From positions 58,889 to 122,888 of the forward strand of contig JAFUOD010000014.1 of the NCBI GenBank assembly GCA_017472735.1: 64,000 nt of DNA, given 5' to 3'. The translations under genes and the position numbers were made by a program. The notes below the pieces were generated by a model. It worked only from the letters and a program-made list of their open reading frames with translations. It did no database searches and was not told the origin of the DNA. Of this stretch, positions 37,051 through 46,152 are shown in pieces. Source of the stretch: Oscillospiraceae bacterium (GTDB lineage Bacteria; Bacillota; Clostridia; Oscillospirales; Ruminococcaceae). Within the stretch, counting starts at the first letter, position 1. Every line of letters starts with the position of its first letter.

Positions 37051-38484
37051 ATGGATAATTTAGATAACGAAAAAGTAATAACCGAAGAAGCAGTTTCGGA
37101 AACTGCTGTTGAACAGGTTGAAAGCGAGAAGACTTTGAAAACCGTTGAGGAGCTTTTGGCGGAGATAGATTCTTTAAAGGCACGCCTTGAAAAAGCCGAG
37201 GAAGACAAAAAAAGTAACGATGCCGAAGCTTTAGAAGACATTAAAGCGCTTGCCGCGATGGAGGCTGACGCTTATGACTATCTGCCAAGACCTGTTGGCA
37301 AGGTCAAAAAGCGTGACCACAGCTTTTTAAAGGCATTTACGTTAATGCTGATAGTTTTCATTGCGCTGTTCTTTATAACCGCAAGATTTGTTTTCGGCAA
37401 GGGTTGGATAACCAACCTTATTAACGGCGAACCTGAAGGCATGAACTTTACTTTGCCCATTGCCGAATTGCCCGAGCTTGAGGATCAGTTTTATCAGGCA
37501 GACGGGAGATATACGACCGAGGGCGTTGCAAAGGCAGTTTCTCCCTCGATAGTGACAGTTGAAGCTTTTATTGAGGGTTATGCATTTGCACCCTATGGAC
37601 AAGGCTCGGGCATAATAATGTCGGATGACGGATATGTAATCACAAATGCACACGTTATTGACGGAGCTACCCTTGGTGTTAAGGTGAGACTTCATAACGG
37701 CAACGAATATGACGCATTGGTTATTGGCAGTGATTATAAAAGCGATATAGCTGTACTTAAAATCAATTCGACCGAGAAGCTTTTTGCAGCGCAGTTCGGA
37801 GATTCGGACGCTTTGGTTTTGGGCGAACAGGTCGTTGCGATAGGTACCCCTGCAGGGCTTGAGCAGACTGTCACCTCGGGCTGTGTTTCGGGGCTCGACA
37901 GAATGATTAAGGTAAACGACGATAACATTAACATGTCCTGCATTCAGATCGACGCCGCAATCAACCCCGGCAACTCGGGCGGTGCATTAATTAATATGTG
38001 GGGTCAGGTAATCGGCATTACATCATCAAAGCTTGACTCGGTGGATTATGACAACATTGGCTTTGCGATTGAGATGTCGGCGGCGAAGCCTATTATAGAA
38101 AACCTGATCGAGCACGGCAGGGTGCTTGGCAGACCCAAGATCGGCATAAGCTTCTATCAGTTCGACGAGGCAACAGCCGATTACTACGGCACTATCCCCG
38201 GACTTCACATTGCCGAAATTGACCAAAGCTGCGACATTGCCAACACCCAGCTTGCGGTTGATGATATTATCACTCACATGAACGGCACGCCCGTTATGAG
38301 TTCGGACGATGTTTATGCCATTATTTTAGATCTTCAGCCGGGTGACACCGTAACGGCAAACGTTTCGAGAATTAAAGAAGACGGAAGCTATGAAACCTTT
38401 GAAATTGAGTTTAAGCTGATGGAGGACGATTCCTCGTTTGTTAAGGCTGAGGAAGAACCCGAAGTTGAACAAGGTGCTGAATAA
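37051..38484 (+). CDS. HtrA/DegP-like serine protease with N-terminal membrane anchor
   Basis: 477 residues. Residues 1-90 are acidic and coiled, facing the cytoplasm; a membrane helix (AFTLMLIVFIALFFITARF) at about 94-115; then a trypsin-like protease with catalytic His in VITNAHVIDGA, Asp in KSDIAVLKI and Ser in INPGNSGGAL; a single PDZ domain (about 360-460). Degrades misfolded proteins outside the membrane. The triad is complete. The acidic N-terminus echoes the composition of the upstream protein, which may point to contact between the two. Followed by a terminator. Confidence 0.9.
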   Translation: MDNLDNEKVITEEAVSETAVEQVESEKTLKTVEELLAEIDSLKARLEKAEEDKKSNDAEALEDIKALAAMEADAYDYLPRPVGKVKKRDHSFLKAFTLMLIVFIALFFITARFVFGKGWITNLINGEPEGMNFTLPIAELPELEDQFYQADGRYTTEGVAKAVSPSIVTVEAFIEGYAFAPYGQGSGIIMSDDGYVITNAHVIDGATLGVKVRLHNGNEYDALVIGSDYKSDIAVLKINSTEKLFAAQFGDSDALVLGEQVVAIGTPAGLEQTVTSGCVSGLDRMIKVNDDNINMSCIQIDAAINPGNSGGALINMWGQVIGITSSKLDSVDYDNIGFAIEMSAAKPIIENLIEHGRVLGRPKIGISFYQFDEATADYYGTIPGLHIAEIDQSCDIANTQLAVDDIITHMNGTPVMSSDDVYAIILDLQPGDTVTANVSRIKEDGSYETFEIEFKLMEDDSSFVKAEEEPEVEQGAE

Positions 38485-38488
38485 AATA

Positions 38489-38521
38489 AAAACCCGATCG
38501 CCAATGTCTGACGGTCGGGTT
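38489..38521. terminator. bidirectional terminator between htrA-like gene and hom
   Basis: Stem AACCCGATCG / CGGTCGGGTT with an 11-base loop; placed between two convergent genes. Confidence 0.8.
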
Positions 38522-38528
38522 ACTTTAA

Positions 38529-39773
38529 TTAAAGGAGTCGGATCTTCTTTTTAACGGTTGCCTTTTCAGCAAGAAGTGCAAGGCTCTTATCGATCTCGGT
38601 TTCAACAATGTCGGGAGTGATGAATGCAAGCTCATCTGCCGAGCGATATTTTCTGGGAATGAAATCGACAAAGCCAAACAGGCTTGTGATATAGTTTTTA
38701 AGGTCGTCGGCGTTATTTGCCTGAATTCTTACATAAACCCTAACTTTATCTTGCTTATAATGCTTGATAAAGCTGTTATCTTTGCTGGGTGCCCATGTAA
38801 GTGAGCAAATGTCGGCATTCTGGTGCTTAACGGCATCAACAATATCGCCGACAACAGCCGAAGCTGTGGGGAATTTGCCTGCACCCTTGCCAATGAACAA
38901 TGCGTCGCCCAAAGCGTCGCAGGTTACCAAAATTGCGTTGTTAACATCGTTAACACTTGCAAGAGGGTTGCTGACAGGCACCAAACGAGGGCAAACTGTT
39001 GCAACCAATCCGTCGCCGGTATCCTCGATTAAGCCGATAAGCTTGATGTTATAGCCGGCATTTGCGGCATATTCAACATCGTCGAGCGAGATGGTGCGAA
39101 TGCCCGAGCAGTGGATATATTCGGGGTAAATGTGCTTGCCGAAAGCAAGCGAGCCCAAAATGCAAAGCTTGCGGCAGGGGTCGAAGCCGTCAACATCGGC
39201 AGAGGGGTCGCGCTCGGCATAGCCAAGCTCTTGCGCCATTTTAAGTGCATCATCAAACGAAAGCTGGTCATAGATCATCTTAGTTAAAATAAAGTTTGTT
39301 GTGCCGTTTAAAATACCTGCGATCTTTTCGACCTTGTTGCCTGCAAGACACTGGTGAAGCGGTCTGATAATCGGTATACCGCCGCCGACAGAAGCCTCGA
39401 AGAAATAATTGCAGCCGTTTGCCTTGGCGGTTGCAATAAGTTCATCGCCGTAAGCCGCAACAAGCTCTTTGTTCGAGGTTACAACGCTTTTGCCTTTTTC
39501 AAGCAAACGCTTGGTATAGTCATAAGCAAAGGTTTTGCCGCCCATAAGCTCGCAAACGACCTTAACCTCGTCATCATTTAAAATGTCATCGAAGTTTTTG
39601 GTAAGCTTGTCTGCAAAGGGACTGTCGGGAAAATCACGCAGATCGAGGATATATTTAATATCCATTTCGTGGCCGCAGCGTTTTTCGATGAGGTCCTTGT
39701 TTTTATAAAAAAGTTCTACCGTGCCCGAGCCTACAACACCAAAGCCCATTACGGCAATTTTTGTTAATGACAT
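38529..39773 (-). CDS. hom: homoserine dehydrogenase
   Basis: 414 residues. Reduces aspartate semialdehyde to homoserine on the way to threonine and methionine. N-terminal NAD(P) fold GFGVVGSGTVELF; catalytic region GILNGTTNFILTKM and ADVDGFDPCRKLCILG, which are signature stretches of the enzyme; a C-terminal ACT-like regulatory region (RVYVRIQANNADDL). 21 bases downstream of an ACT-domain protein, with which it forms a two-gene operon. Confidence 0.95.
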   Translation of the reverse strand: MSLTKIAVMGFGVVGSGTVELFYKNKDLIEKRCGHEMDIKYILDLRDFPDSPFADKLTKNFDDILNDDEVKVVCELMGGKTFAYDYTKRLLEKGKSVVTSNKELVAAYGDELIATAKANGCNYFFEASVGGGIPIIRPLHQCLAGNKVEKIAGILNGTTNFILTKMIYDQLSFDDALKMAQELGYAERDPSADVDGFDPCRKLCILGSLAFGKHIYPEYIHCSGIRTISLDDVEYAANAGYNIKLIGLIEDTGDGLVATVCPRLVPVSNPLASVNDVNNAILVTCDALGDALFIGKGAGKFPTASAVVGDIVDAVKHQNADICSLTWAPSKDNSFIKHYKQDKVRVYVRIQANNADDLKNYITSLFGFVDFIPRKYRSADELAFITPDIVETEIDKSLALLAEKATVKKKIRLL

Positions 39774-39794
39774 ATTGATTTACTCCAATCCGAT

Positions 39795-40256
39795 TTATTC
39801 ATCAGCAGGCTGATTTTCTGCTGTGGTTAAAATTCTTACTTTTGCAACGCCCTCGGTCTTTTCCAAAAGCTCTCTTACAGCTTCGGGGTCGGCGCCTGCT
39901 TCATCGAACCTTACGGTTATTGTTACTGTTGCCGCCGAGTCGATGGGCATATTTTGGTTGATGGTTAAAACATTTGCCTTGTTTTTGTAAAGCGAAGTCA
40001 GAACCTCACTTAAAACGCCTGCCTGATCTAAAAGAACAAAGTGATAAGTTACCACACGGCGAGAAATCTTCTCGGAGTGGAGGTAGACGCTGTCTTTATA
40101 TTTATAATAAGCCGAACGTGAAACATCTGCCATTTTGCAGGCTTCGGTCGAGGTGCGGCAAATGCCTTGGGCAATCAGCCTTTTAGCCTCTAACACCTTT
40201 AAAATGACCTCGGGCAGTACGTCGGTGCTTACAACCACAAATTTTGAGTCGTTCAT
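39795..40256 (-). CDS. ACT domain-containing protein (UPF0735/PheB-like)
   Basis: 153 residues. N-terminal helix-turn-helix-like part (ICRTSTEACKMADVSRSAYYKYKD) and a C-terminal ACT domain (TYHFVLLDQAGVLSEVLTSLYKNKANVLTIN). This family is often found next to hom and pheA in Bacillota and probably senses an amino acid; whether it binds DNA or a partner enzyme is not settled. Co-transcribed with hom from a consensus promoter. Confidence 0.88.
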   Translation of the reverse strand: MNDSKFVVVSTDVLPEVILKVLEAKRLIAQGICRTSTEACKMADVSRSAYYKYKDSVYLHSEKISRRVVTYHFVLLDQAGVLSEVLTSLYKNKANVLTINQNMPIDSAATVTITVRFDEAGADPEAVRELLEKTEGVAKVRILTTAENQPADE

Positions 40257-40328
40257 ATCCTTCTCCGTTTCGTATAAAAGATGGAATGAGTGTTTGAGAA
40301 AAACACAAGTGTGTTTAGCTTGGATACA

Positions 40329-40357
40329 ATTATACGCTTTAAAGTGCTTTTTGTCAA
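40329..40357 (-). promoter_or_regulatory. promoter of the ACT-hom operon
   Basis: Consensus TTGACA, 17 bases, TATAAT on the minus strand, about 70 bases before the start. Confidence 0.9.
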
Positions 40358-40368
40358 CAAATGAGGTA

Positions 40369-40401
40369 ATAAAAAAGTGTCGACAACTTTGCCGACACTT
40401 T
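40369..40401 (-). terminator. terminator of the metallophosphoesterase gene
   Basis: Perfect 9-bp stem AAAGTGTCG / CGACACTTT with T-run on the minus strand. Confidence 0.85.
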
Positions 40402-40417
40402 GTGTAAATGTTACATA

Positions 40418-41230
40418 TTATTTTGAGGAGAGCGTTACCACCACAAGCTCGGGGCGGTTGTTAATTCTTATTGGAATGATGCTGTTGCCAAGACCTCGGC
40501 TGATTACGAGAGTGGTATCGTTAACCTGATGAACACCTTGATAATACTTCGGGAAGAATACACGTTCAGAGGAAAGAAGCCCTCCCAAAAAAGGGATACG
40601 GACCTGACCGCCGTGAACATGACCCGAGAAAACAAGGTCGGCGCCAAGAGCCGAATATTTATCAATAAGATGCGGCTTATGAGCTATCATAAGTTTTAGT
40701 TTATCGGTGTCGCCGTAAATGTCCTCAAGAGAGTCAACGGTTCCGTCCTTCAAGCCGAAAATGACAAAGCTTTCATCGTTTATATAAACAGTTTCGGTTT
40801 CGTTTTGCAAAACTGTTGCTCCTATTTCCTCAAGGCTTGAGAGCAAATAAGCATAAGCGTCGGGGTCGAGGCGTTCCTCGTGGTTGCCGGTTGAATAATA
40901 AACCGGCGCAATTTCAACGATCTGAGAAACAAAATTGAGCGCTGCCTCAATATCGGTACGTCTTGAATCGACCAAATCGCCCGAAATGATTATAATGTCG
41001 GGCTGCTCGTTTGAAATAAGCTTAACAAGGCGTGAACTGTTGCTGCCGAATTCTTTATTGTGCAAATCGGAAATGTGGACGATTTTGCAGCCGTTTAAGT
41101 CCTCTCCTATTTTTTCTGATGTATATGAATAATAGCTTACTCCGATATCCTCGTTTTGCCAAAGGCAATAACCGCTTATAACTGCCGCTGTAACAGCGCC
41201 CGCAATAAGCCACTTAAGCTTTTTGTTCAT
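40418..41230 (-). CDS. membrane-anchored metallophosphoesterase (YaeI/YkuE type)
   Basis: 270 residues. One N-terminal membrane helix (WLIAGAVTAAVISGYCLW), then a calcineurin-like domain: HISDLHNKEFG, IISGDLVDSRR, YYSTGNHEERL, MIAHKPHL and FSGHVHGGQVRIP, covering all five metal-binding blocks. YaeI-like enzymes can hydrolyse phosphodiesters at the envelope; the physiological substrate is not known. Single gene divergent from upp. Confidence 0.92.
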   Translation of the reverse strand: MNKKLKWLIAGAVTAAVISGYCLWQNEDIGVSYYSYTSEKIGEDLNGCKIVHISDLHNKEFGSNSSRLVKLISNEQPDIIIISGDLVDSRRTDIEAALNFVSQIVEIAPVYYSTGNHEERLDPDAYAYLLSSLEEIGATVLQNETETVYINDESFVIFGLKDGTVDSLEDIYGDTDKLKLMIAHKPHLIDKYSALGADLVFSGHVHGGQVRIPFLGGLLSSERVFFPKYYQGVHQVNDTTLVISRGLGNSIIPIRINNRPELVVVTLSSK

Positions 41231-41329
41231 GGTTTGGTTTCGACCTCCCTAAAATAGCATAAAAACAGTTTACCACAAAATGCACAAGCTTGCAACACGA
41301 TATTTGTTTGTGAAAGGCTTAAAATACTA

Positions 41330-41358
41330 TTGCAAATAATATTACACGGTGATAAAAT
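41330..41358 (+). promoter_or_regulatory. promoter of upp
   Basis: TTGCAA, 17 bases, TAAAAT, about 50 bases before the start. Confidence 0.7.
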
Positions 41359-41406
41359 ATAAATAGCGACATTTTTCTACATTTATATATAAAAAGGAGT
41401 ATGGTT

Positions 41407-42036
41407 ATGGCTAACGTAACAATTTTAGAGCACCCCTTGATCAAGCACAAGATCTCTCTTTTAAGAGATAAGAACACCGGCACCCGCGATTTTAGAATTT
41501 TGATTGAAGAAATTGCTACCCTTATGGGTTATGAAGCTTTGCGCGACTTGCCCACCGAACTTGTTGAGGTTGAAACGCCTTTAATGAAAGCTATGGTACC
41601 TATGGTTTCGGGCAAAAAGCTTGCGATCGTTCCCATTTTGCGTGCAGGTCTTGGCATGGTAAACGGTATTTTGGCGCTTGACCCTACTGCCAAAGTAGGC
41701 CACATTGGCATGTATCGTGACGAGGTTACTCATATTCCCCATGAATACTACTGCAAGTTACCCGATAGCTTAGAAGAACGAACAATTGTTGTTTTAGACC
41801 CCATGCTTGCAACAGGCGGTTCGGCAGTTGACGCTATAAGCCTTATTAAGCAGCGAGGCGGCAAGCAGATCAAGTTTATGTCGATTATTGCAGCACCCGA
41901 GGGACTTAAGGCTTTGACGGAAGCTCACCCCGATGTTGAAGTTTATTGCGGCAACTTAGACGACAGACTTAACGAAAACTGTTACATTTTGCCCGGTCTG
42001 GGAGACGCCGGTGACAGAATTTTCGGCACGAAATAG
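41407..42036 (+). CDS. upp: uracil phosphoribosyltransferase
   Basis: 209 residues. Salvages uracil to UMP with PRPP. Type I PRTase fold: [12 protein letters not shown] region binding the ribose, PRPP loop [13 protein letters not shown], flexible loop [21 protein letters not shown], and the uracil-binding C-terminus [14 protein letters not shown]. Start chosen at the second ATG because AAGGAG lies 7 bases upstream; the first ATG would leave a one-base spacer. Monocistronic. Confidence 0.96.
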   Translation: MANVTILEHPLIKHKISLLRDKNTGTRDFRILIEEIATLMGYEALRDLPTELVEVETPLMKAMVPMVSGKKLAIVPILRAGLGMVNGILALDPTAKVGHIGMYRDEVTHIPHEYYCKLPDSLEERTIVVLDPMLATGGSAVDAISLIKQRGGKQIKFMSIIAAPEGLKALTEAHPDVEVYCGNLDDRLNENCYILPGLGDAGDRIFGTK

Positions 42037-42045
42037 CAAAAAACA

Positions 42046-42077
42046 ACCCCTTTGCATTAGGCAGAGGGGTATTATTT
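42046..42077 (+). terminator. terminator after upp
   Basis: Stem ACCCCTTTGC / GCAGAGGGGT with one wobble pair, followed by ATTATTT. Confidence 0.65.
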
Positions 42078-42085
42078 CGGCGATT

Positions 42086-42222
42086 TTTAAGCTGAGGGTG
42101 CGAGTGCTGTATCGTGAAGCCGCAGGCGAGTGATACAGCGTGGCGCCCCGTGGGTGCGGCGGCACGCCTTTCGCACTCGCCCTGACGGGCGGCGCTTTTC
42201 GGCACGCCGCCGCTTTCTTTAC
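42086..42222. repeat. GC-rich island between upp and the cys T-box
   Basis: Includes arm CTGTATC / GATACAG, GTGGCGCC, and repeated CGGCACGCC / GGCGGCG words. It can form several hairpins, but the closed three-arm layout of repeats A-C is not clear by eye. Confidence 0.5.
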
Positions 42223-42226
42223 CCTC

Positions 42227-42255
42227 TTGCATTTTTAACAAATGTGTGCTATACT
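42227..42255 (+). promoter_or_regulatory. promoter of the T-box-cysE-cysS operon
   Basis: TTGCAT, 17 bases, TATACT, just ahead of the T-box leader. Confidence 0.75.
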
Positions 42256-42279
42256 TCATATATTATTATATAAATAAAA

Positions 42280-42518
42280 GCTATGATCGGGAAGAGTAGC
42301 AGATCTACGTTTTTTCAGAGAGCATCGCAACTTGCTGAAAGCGATGTAAAACGCTGGTTTGTGAAGTGCGTCCGTTAGCTCGGCCGGGGGAAGTTTTTAA
42401 AGTATCTCGCCGCGTTTGCCGCGTTAAGGTTATTTAAGCTATAAATCGGAGTGGAACCGCAGCTTTTGCCGCCTCCTTGTTCTCAAATTTGATTGAGACA
42501 GGTGTGCGGTTTTTGTTT
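42280..42518 (+). promoter_or_regulatory. T-box leader, cysteine-specific
   Basis: A T-box senses uncharged tRNA and switches a terminator. Seen: stem I start GGGAAGAGTAG, AGAGAG motif, apical GCTGAAAG, a GAAG-TGC-GTCC specifier loop with Cys codon TGC at 42367-42369, the T-box core GTGGAACCGC at 42451-42460, and a terminator in which AACCGCA pairs with TGTGCGGTT before a T-run. The competing antiterminator uses GGAG / CTCC around the core. Downstream cysE and cysS confirm cysteine specificity. Confidence 0.92.
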
Positions 42519-42540
42519 TATATCCGTTAGGAGGGCAATT

Positions 42541-43206
42541 ATGAACTTATATGACATCAAAAAAAGGATAGAAGAAGAAGTTGCATCGGTTAAAGAGCGT
42601 GACCCTGCGGCAAGAAGCACATTTGAAATTTTGCTGACATATTCGGGTTTGCACGCTGTTTTAATGTACCGAGTAGCACATAATCTTCACAAAAATAAAT
42701 ATTACACTTGTGCGCGTGTTTTATCTCAGCTTGCAAAATTTTTAACAGGTATCGAGATCCACCCCGGCGCAAAAATCGGCAAGGGGCTTTTCATCGACCA
42801 CGGTACAGGTGTTGTTATCGGCGAGACTGCCGAAATAGGCGACAACTGCATTTTATATCAGGGTGTTACCCTTGGCGGTACAGGCAAAGGCAAGGGCAAG
42901 CGTCACCCCACCTTGGGCAACAATGTTATGGTTGGCTGCGGAGCAAAGGTTTTGGGGCCGTTTAAAATTGGTGACAATGTTAAAATTGCCGCAAACGCCG
43001 TTGTGTTAGAGGCTATACCCGACAACTCGACAGCAGTGGGCGCGCCTGCCAGAGTTGTAAGACGAAACGGTGTTAAGGTAGCACAAGACCTTGACCAGGT
43101 GCATATACCCGACCCCGTTTCTCAGGAGCTTTGCAAACAGCTTATGCGTATTGAGGAGCTTGAAAAAGAAGTTAAAGAACTTAAAATCAAAAACGAGGAG
43201 AAGTAA
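42541..43206 (+). CDS. cysE: serine O-acetyltransferase
   Basis: 221 residues. Makes O-acetylserine, the carbon skeleton for cysteine. A helical N-terminal part followed by left-handed beta-helix hexapeptide repeats: EIHPGAKIGKGLFIDHGTG, VIGETAEIGDNCILYQGVTL, and the LGNNVMVGCGAKVLGPFKIG coil; the active-site His are in IDHG and RHPT. Start ATG with AGGAGG upstream; longer frame upstream runs into the T-box. 6 bases before cysS, so the pair is one T-box-controlled operon. Confidence 0.95.
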   Translation: MNLYDIKKRIEEEVASVKERDPAARSTFEILLTYSGLHAVLMYRVAHNLHKNKYYTCARVLSQLAKFLTGIEIHPGAKIGKGLFIDHGTGVVIGETAEIGDNCILYQGVTLGGTGKGKGKRHPTLGNNVMVGCGAKVLGPFKIGDNVKIAANAVVLEAIPDNSTAVGAPARVVRRNGVKVAQDLDQVHIPDPVSQELCKQLMRIEELEKEVKELKIKNEEK

Positions 43207-43212
43207 CAAATC

Positions 43213-44622
43213 ATGAAGCTATATAACACCCTTACAAGAAGTAAAGATGAATTTGTGCCTAACGAGGCAGGAAGGGTTTCGATGTATACCTGCGGGCCTA
43301 CCGTTTACCACTATGCACACATCGGCAACTTAAGAAGCTATATTATGGAAGATATTTTAGAAAGATATCTTGCATATTCGGGTTATGAAGTTAACCGTGT
43401 TATGAACATTACCGACGTGGGACATTTGACCTCGGACGGTGACGAGGGCGACGACAAGATGCTTAAGGGCGCCAAGCGCGAACACAAGACAGTTATGGAA
43501 ATTGCAAAGTTTTATACTGATGCATTTTTTGCCGACTGCGAAAAGCTTAACATTAAAAAGCCGAACACAGTTGTGCCCGCAACAAGCTATATTGACGAGT
43601 TTATAAGAGTGGTTTCGGCGCTTATTGAAAAGGGCTATGCTTACGAAGCAGGCGGAAACATCTACTTCGATACCTCGAAGCTTGAAAAGTATTATGTTTT
43701 TAACGACTTTGACGAGGAGGATTTAGCTGTCGGCGTTCGTGAGGGTGTTGAAGCTGACAGCAATAAAAAGAACAAGACCGACTTTGTTTTGTGGTTCACA
43801 AAATCGAAGTTTGATGACCAGGAGCTTAAGTGGGACAGCCCTTGGGGCGTTGGATATCCGGGCTGGCACATTGAATGCTCATGCATTTCGATGAAAAACA
43901 ACGGCGAGTATCTTGATATTCACTGCGGCGGCATCGACAACGCGTTCCCCCACCACACCAACGAAATCGCACAAAGCGAGGCTTACCTTGGTCACAAGTG
44001 GTGCAACAACTGGTTCCACGTTCACCACCTTAACACCGAGGGCGGAAAGATGAGTAAATCTAAGGGCGAATTTTTGACCGTTTCGCTTTTAGAACAAAAA
44101 GGCTATGACCCGATCGTTTACAGATTCTTCTGTCTTAACTCGCACTATCGCAAGGGCTTGGTATTCTCTTATGACAATCTTGACAACGCAGCCGCCGCTT
44201 ATAACAAGCTTGTTGCAAAAATCGTCCCCCTGCTTGGGTGTGAGGGAGAGATGGATGAAGCTGCTTTTGCCTCGCTTAAAAAGAACTTTACCGACGCTAT
44301 GGACAACGACCTTAATACATCGCTTGGCATTACTGCTTTGTATGATGTTTTAAAGGCTGACATAAGTGCTAAAACAAAGCTTGCCCTTGTTGAGGATTTT
44401 GACAGTGTGCTTAAGGTCAATCTTGTTGCCGCAGCCAAAAAGTTACAGGCAGGAAGTGCCGGCGATGACCTCCCCGAAGAGATTAAGACGCTTGCCGAAC
44501 AAAGAAAGGCAGCACGAAAGGAAAAGAACTTTGCACTGGCAGATGAGTTAAGAGACAAGATCGTTGCATTTGGCTACTCGGTTGAGGAGACAAGACAGGG
44601 CACGGTTATTAAGAAGATTTAA
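43213..44622 (+). CDS. cysS: cysteinyl-tRNA synthetase
   Basis: 469 residues. Class I synthetase for cysteine. Zinc-binding and HIGH region TCGPTVYHYAHIGNLRS near residue 28, middle catalytic region GYPGWHIECSCISMKN with the second zinc Cys and HTNEIAQSEA, KMSKSKGEF near 270, and a helical anticodon-binding end (LRDKIVAFGYSVEET). All motifs intact. Second gene of the T-box operon; the downstream DUF3267 and cyclophilin genes follow at 15 and 16 bases and may be read through. Confidence 0.97.
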   Translation: MKLYNTLTRSKDEFVPNEAGRVSMYTCGPTVYHYAHIGNLRSYIMEDILERYLAYSGYEVNRVMNITDVGHLTSDGDEGDDKMLKGAKREHKTVMEIAKFYTDAFFADCEKLNIKKPNTVVPATSYIDEFIRVVSALIEKGYAYEAGGNIYFDTSKLEKYYVFNDFDEEDLAVGVREGVEADSNKKNKTDFVLWFTKSKFDDQELKWDSPWGVGYPGWHIECSCISMKNNGEYLDIHCGGIDNAFPHHTNEIAQSEAYLGHKWCNNWFHVHHLNTEGGKMSKSKGEFLTVSLLEQKGYDPIVYRFFCLNSHYRKGLVFSYDNLDNAAAAYNKLVAKIVPLLGCEGEMDEAAFASLKKNFTDAMDNDLNTSLGITALYDVLKADISAKTKLALVEDFDSVLKVNLVAAAKKLQAGSAGDDLPEEIKTLAEQRKAARKEKNFALADELRDKIVAFGYSVEETRQGTVIKKI

Positions 44623-44637
44623 GAGAGGATTTTTAAC

Positions 44638-45234
44638 ATGAAGCTAATATTTAACGGAAAATACTCGGGAGATGAAGCTACACTCCCCCAGCGTGAACAC
44701 CCCCAAGGATATGAGATGTTCAAAGAGCCCGACTCGAAGAATTTTATGCTTATTGCAAACGGAGTCGCGCTGATTATTACAATTGTTTTTCTTGCGGTTA
44801 TCGCCGTTTTCTCGTTTGAATATGTAAAAGCGGATTTGGCTGACGATAAGCCGTGGCTGCTGGTTTTAAGCTGCATATTGCCTTCGTTAACGATTTTGCC
44901 GCACGAGTTTTTGCACGCGATCTGTTTTAAAGAAACGGTTTATATGTATTCTTATTTGCAGGCAGGTGCAATGTTTGTTTTGGGGCTTGAGGATATGACA
45001 AAGAAAAGATTTGTTTTTATGAGCCTTTTGCCCACCATTGTTTTCGGATTTATCCCATTTGTTATTGCACTCATCTTCCCCTCGCTTTATTGGCTTGGAG
45101 TTTTCGGTGCGCTTTGCATAGGTTCGGGCGCAGGCGACTTTATTAACATTTACAATGCGCTTACACAGGTGCCAAAGGGCGGCTTGATTTATATGTGCGG
45201 CTTCCATTCTTATTGGTATAAGCCGACGGTTTAA
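44638..45234 (+). CDS. DUF3267-type membrane protein, putative metallopeptidase
   Basis: 198 residues with about four membrane helices (IITIVFLAVIAVFSF; LPTIVFGFIPFVIALIF). A HExxH motif HEFLHAICF sits at the edge of helix 2, and a second His/Asp-containing GDFINIYNAL lies near the end, as in the DUF3267 group of putative zinc peptidases. Activity not shown for the family. Lies 15 bases after cysS on the same strand. Confidence 0.8.
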   Translation: MKLIFNGKYSGDEATLPQREHPQGYEMFKEPDSKNFMLIANGVALIITIVFLAVIAVFSFEYVKADLADDKPWLLVLSCILPSLTILPHEFLHAICFKETVYMYSYLQAGAMFVLGLEDMTKKRFVFMSLLPTIVFGFIPFVIALIFPSLYWLGVFGALCIGSGAGDFINIYNALTQVPKGGLIYMCGFHSYWYKPTV

Positions 45235-45250
45235 AAGAAAGGACTTTAAA

Positions 45251-46048
45251 ATGAGCGACGGCTATAAAAAACCTAACAGATTCGGCGAATTGGTGCACTC
45301 GAAGAGTTTTTCAAGATATTTTGGAATTTCGATGGTTGCGATTTTTGTAATTTTGGCATTTATGCTTTTTGTTTGGCTTGCAGGCGCACCCGTTGCAGGA
45401 ATTCCCGATGAGATCTTTTTCTTGCAGCTTGAAACACCTGCAGATGATGCACCCGTTGTTGTTTTTGAAACAAACCTTGGCACAATGAAGGCTGTTTTAT
45501 ATCCCGATGAAACGCCTAACTATTATGCTTATTTTACAAACCTTGTTGAATCGGGATATTATGACGGGACATATGTGTGCGCGCTTGTTGACGGTGCATA
45601 CTCGCTTGGCGGAACAAAATCGCCCGACCCCAATGACGCCGAGGTTGAAGGCGCTGACATGACCCGTATTCAAGCTGAGATTTCTAACAACCTCTGGCCG
45701 ATAAAAGGTGCGTTGGTTTCTTATATCGGCGACAGCGGAGTGTGGCCTTTTGAAAAGCGTTATGCCGGCTCGTCGGTGATTTTTGTTAACGACCTCGACG
45801 ACCCCTATATGGCAGAGGATGCATTAAAGCGCTCTTATGGTGAAGCGCTCGGCGGAGTGTTCTCGGAATACGGCGGAATTCCGACTTTCTCACGAAAGTA
45901 CACTGTTTTCGGACAGATTTATGACGGTTGGGAAGTTTGGGAAGCTATTAACTCAGCTACTGCGCTTGAAACCTATCAGCCTGCTGATGAGATTATTTTT
46001 GAAAAGGTATATTTAAGTACATACGGCGCTGAAAAGCCTACTGAATAA
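45251..46048 (+). CDS. membrane-anchored cyclophilin-type peptidyl-prolyl isomerase
   Basis: 265 residues. N-terminal membrane helix (ISMVAIFVILAFMLFVWL, about 30-50), then a cyclophilin-like domain: VVFETNLGTMKAVLYPDETPNY, NLVESGYYDGT, and a late FGQIYDGWEVWEAI. The Arg/Gln active-site residues of classical cyclophilins (FHRV, QF.I) are not conserved: VCALVDGAYSLGG replaces them, so catalysis is doubtful and a holdase or binding role is possible. Precedes a PpiC-like lipoprotein. Confidence 0.8.
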   Translation: MSDGYKKPNRFGELVHSKSFSRYFGISMVAIFVILAFMLFVWLAGAPVAGIPDEIFFLQLETPADDAPVVVFETNLGTMKAVLYPDETPNYYAYFTNLVESGYYDGTYVCALVDGAYSLGGTKSPDPNDAEVEGADMTRIQAEISNNLWPIKGALVSYIGDSGVWPFEKRYAGSSVIFVNDLDDPYMAEDALKRSYGEALGGVFSEYGGIPTFSRKYTVFGQIYDGWEVWEAINSATALETYQPADEIIFEKVYLSTYGAEKPTE

Positions 46049-46072
46049 TTAATTATTCCTTCAAAAAGGGTA

Positions 46073-46101
46073 TAGACATTTTTATTAAAATGTTGTATAC
46101 T
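46073..46101 (+). promoter_or_regulatory. promoter of the SurA/PpiC-like lipoprotein gene
   Basis: TAGACA, 17 bases, TATACT, about 50 bases before the start. Confidence 0.65.
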
Positions 46102-46152
46102 GTTTTAGTATGCTGATTTATCGGCGATTAGATTTTTACCTTAAAGGAAGGA

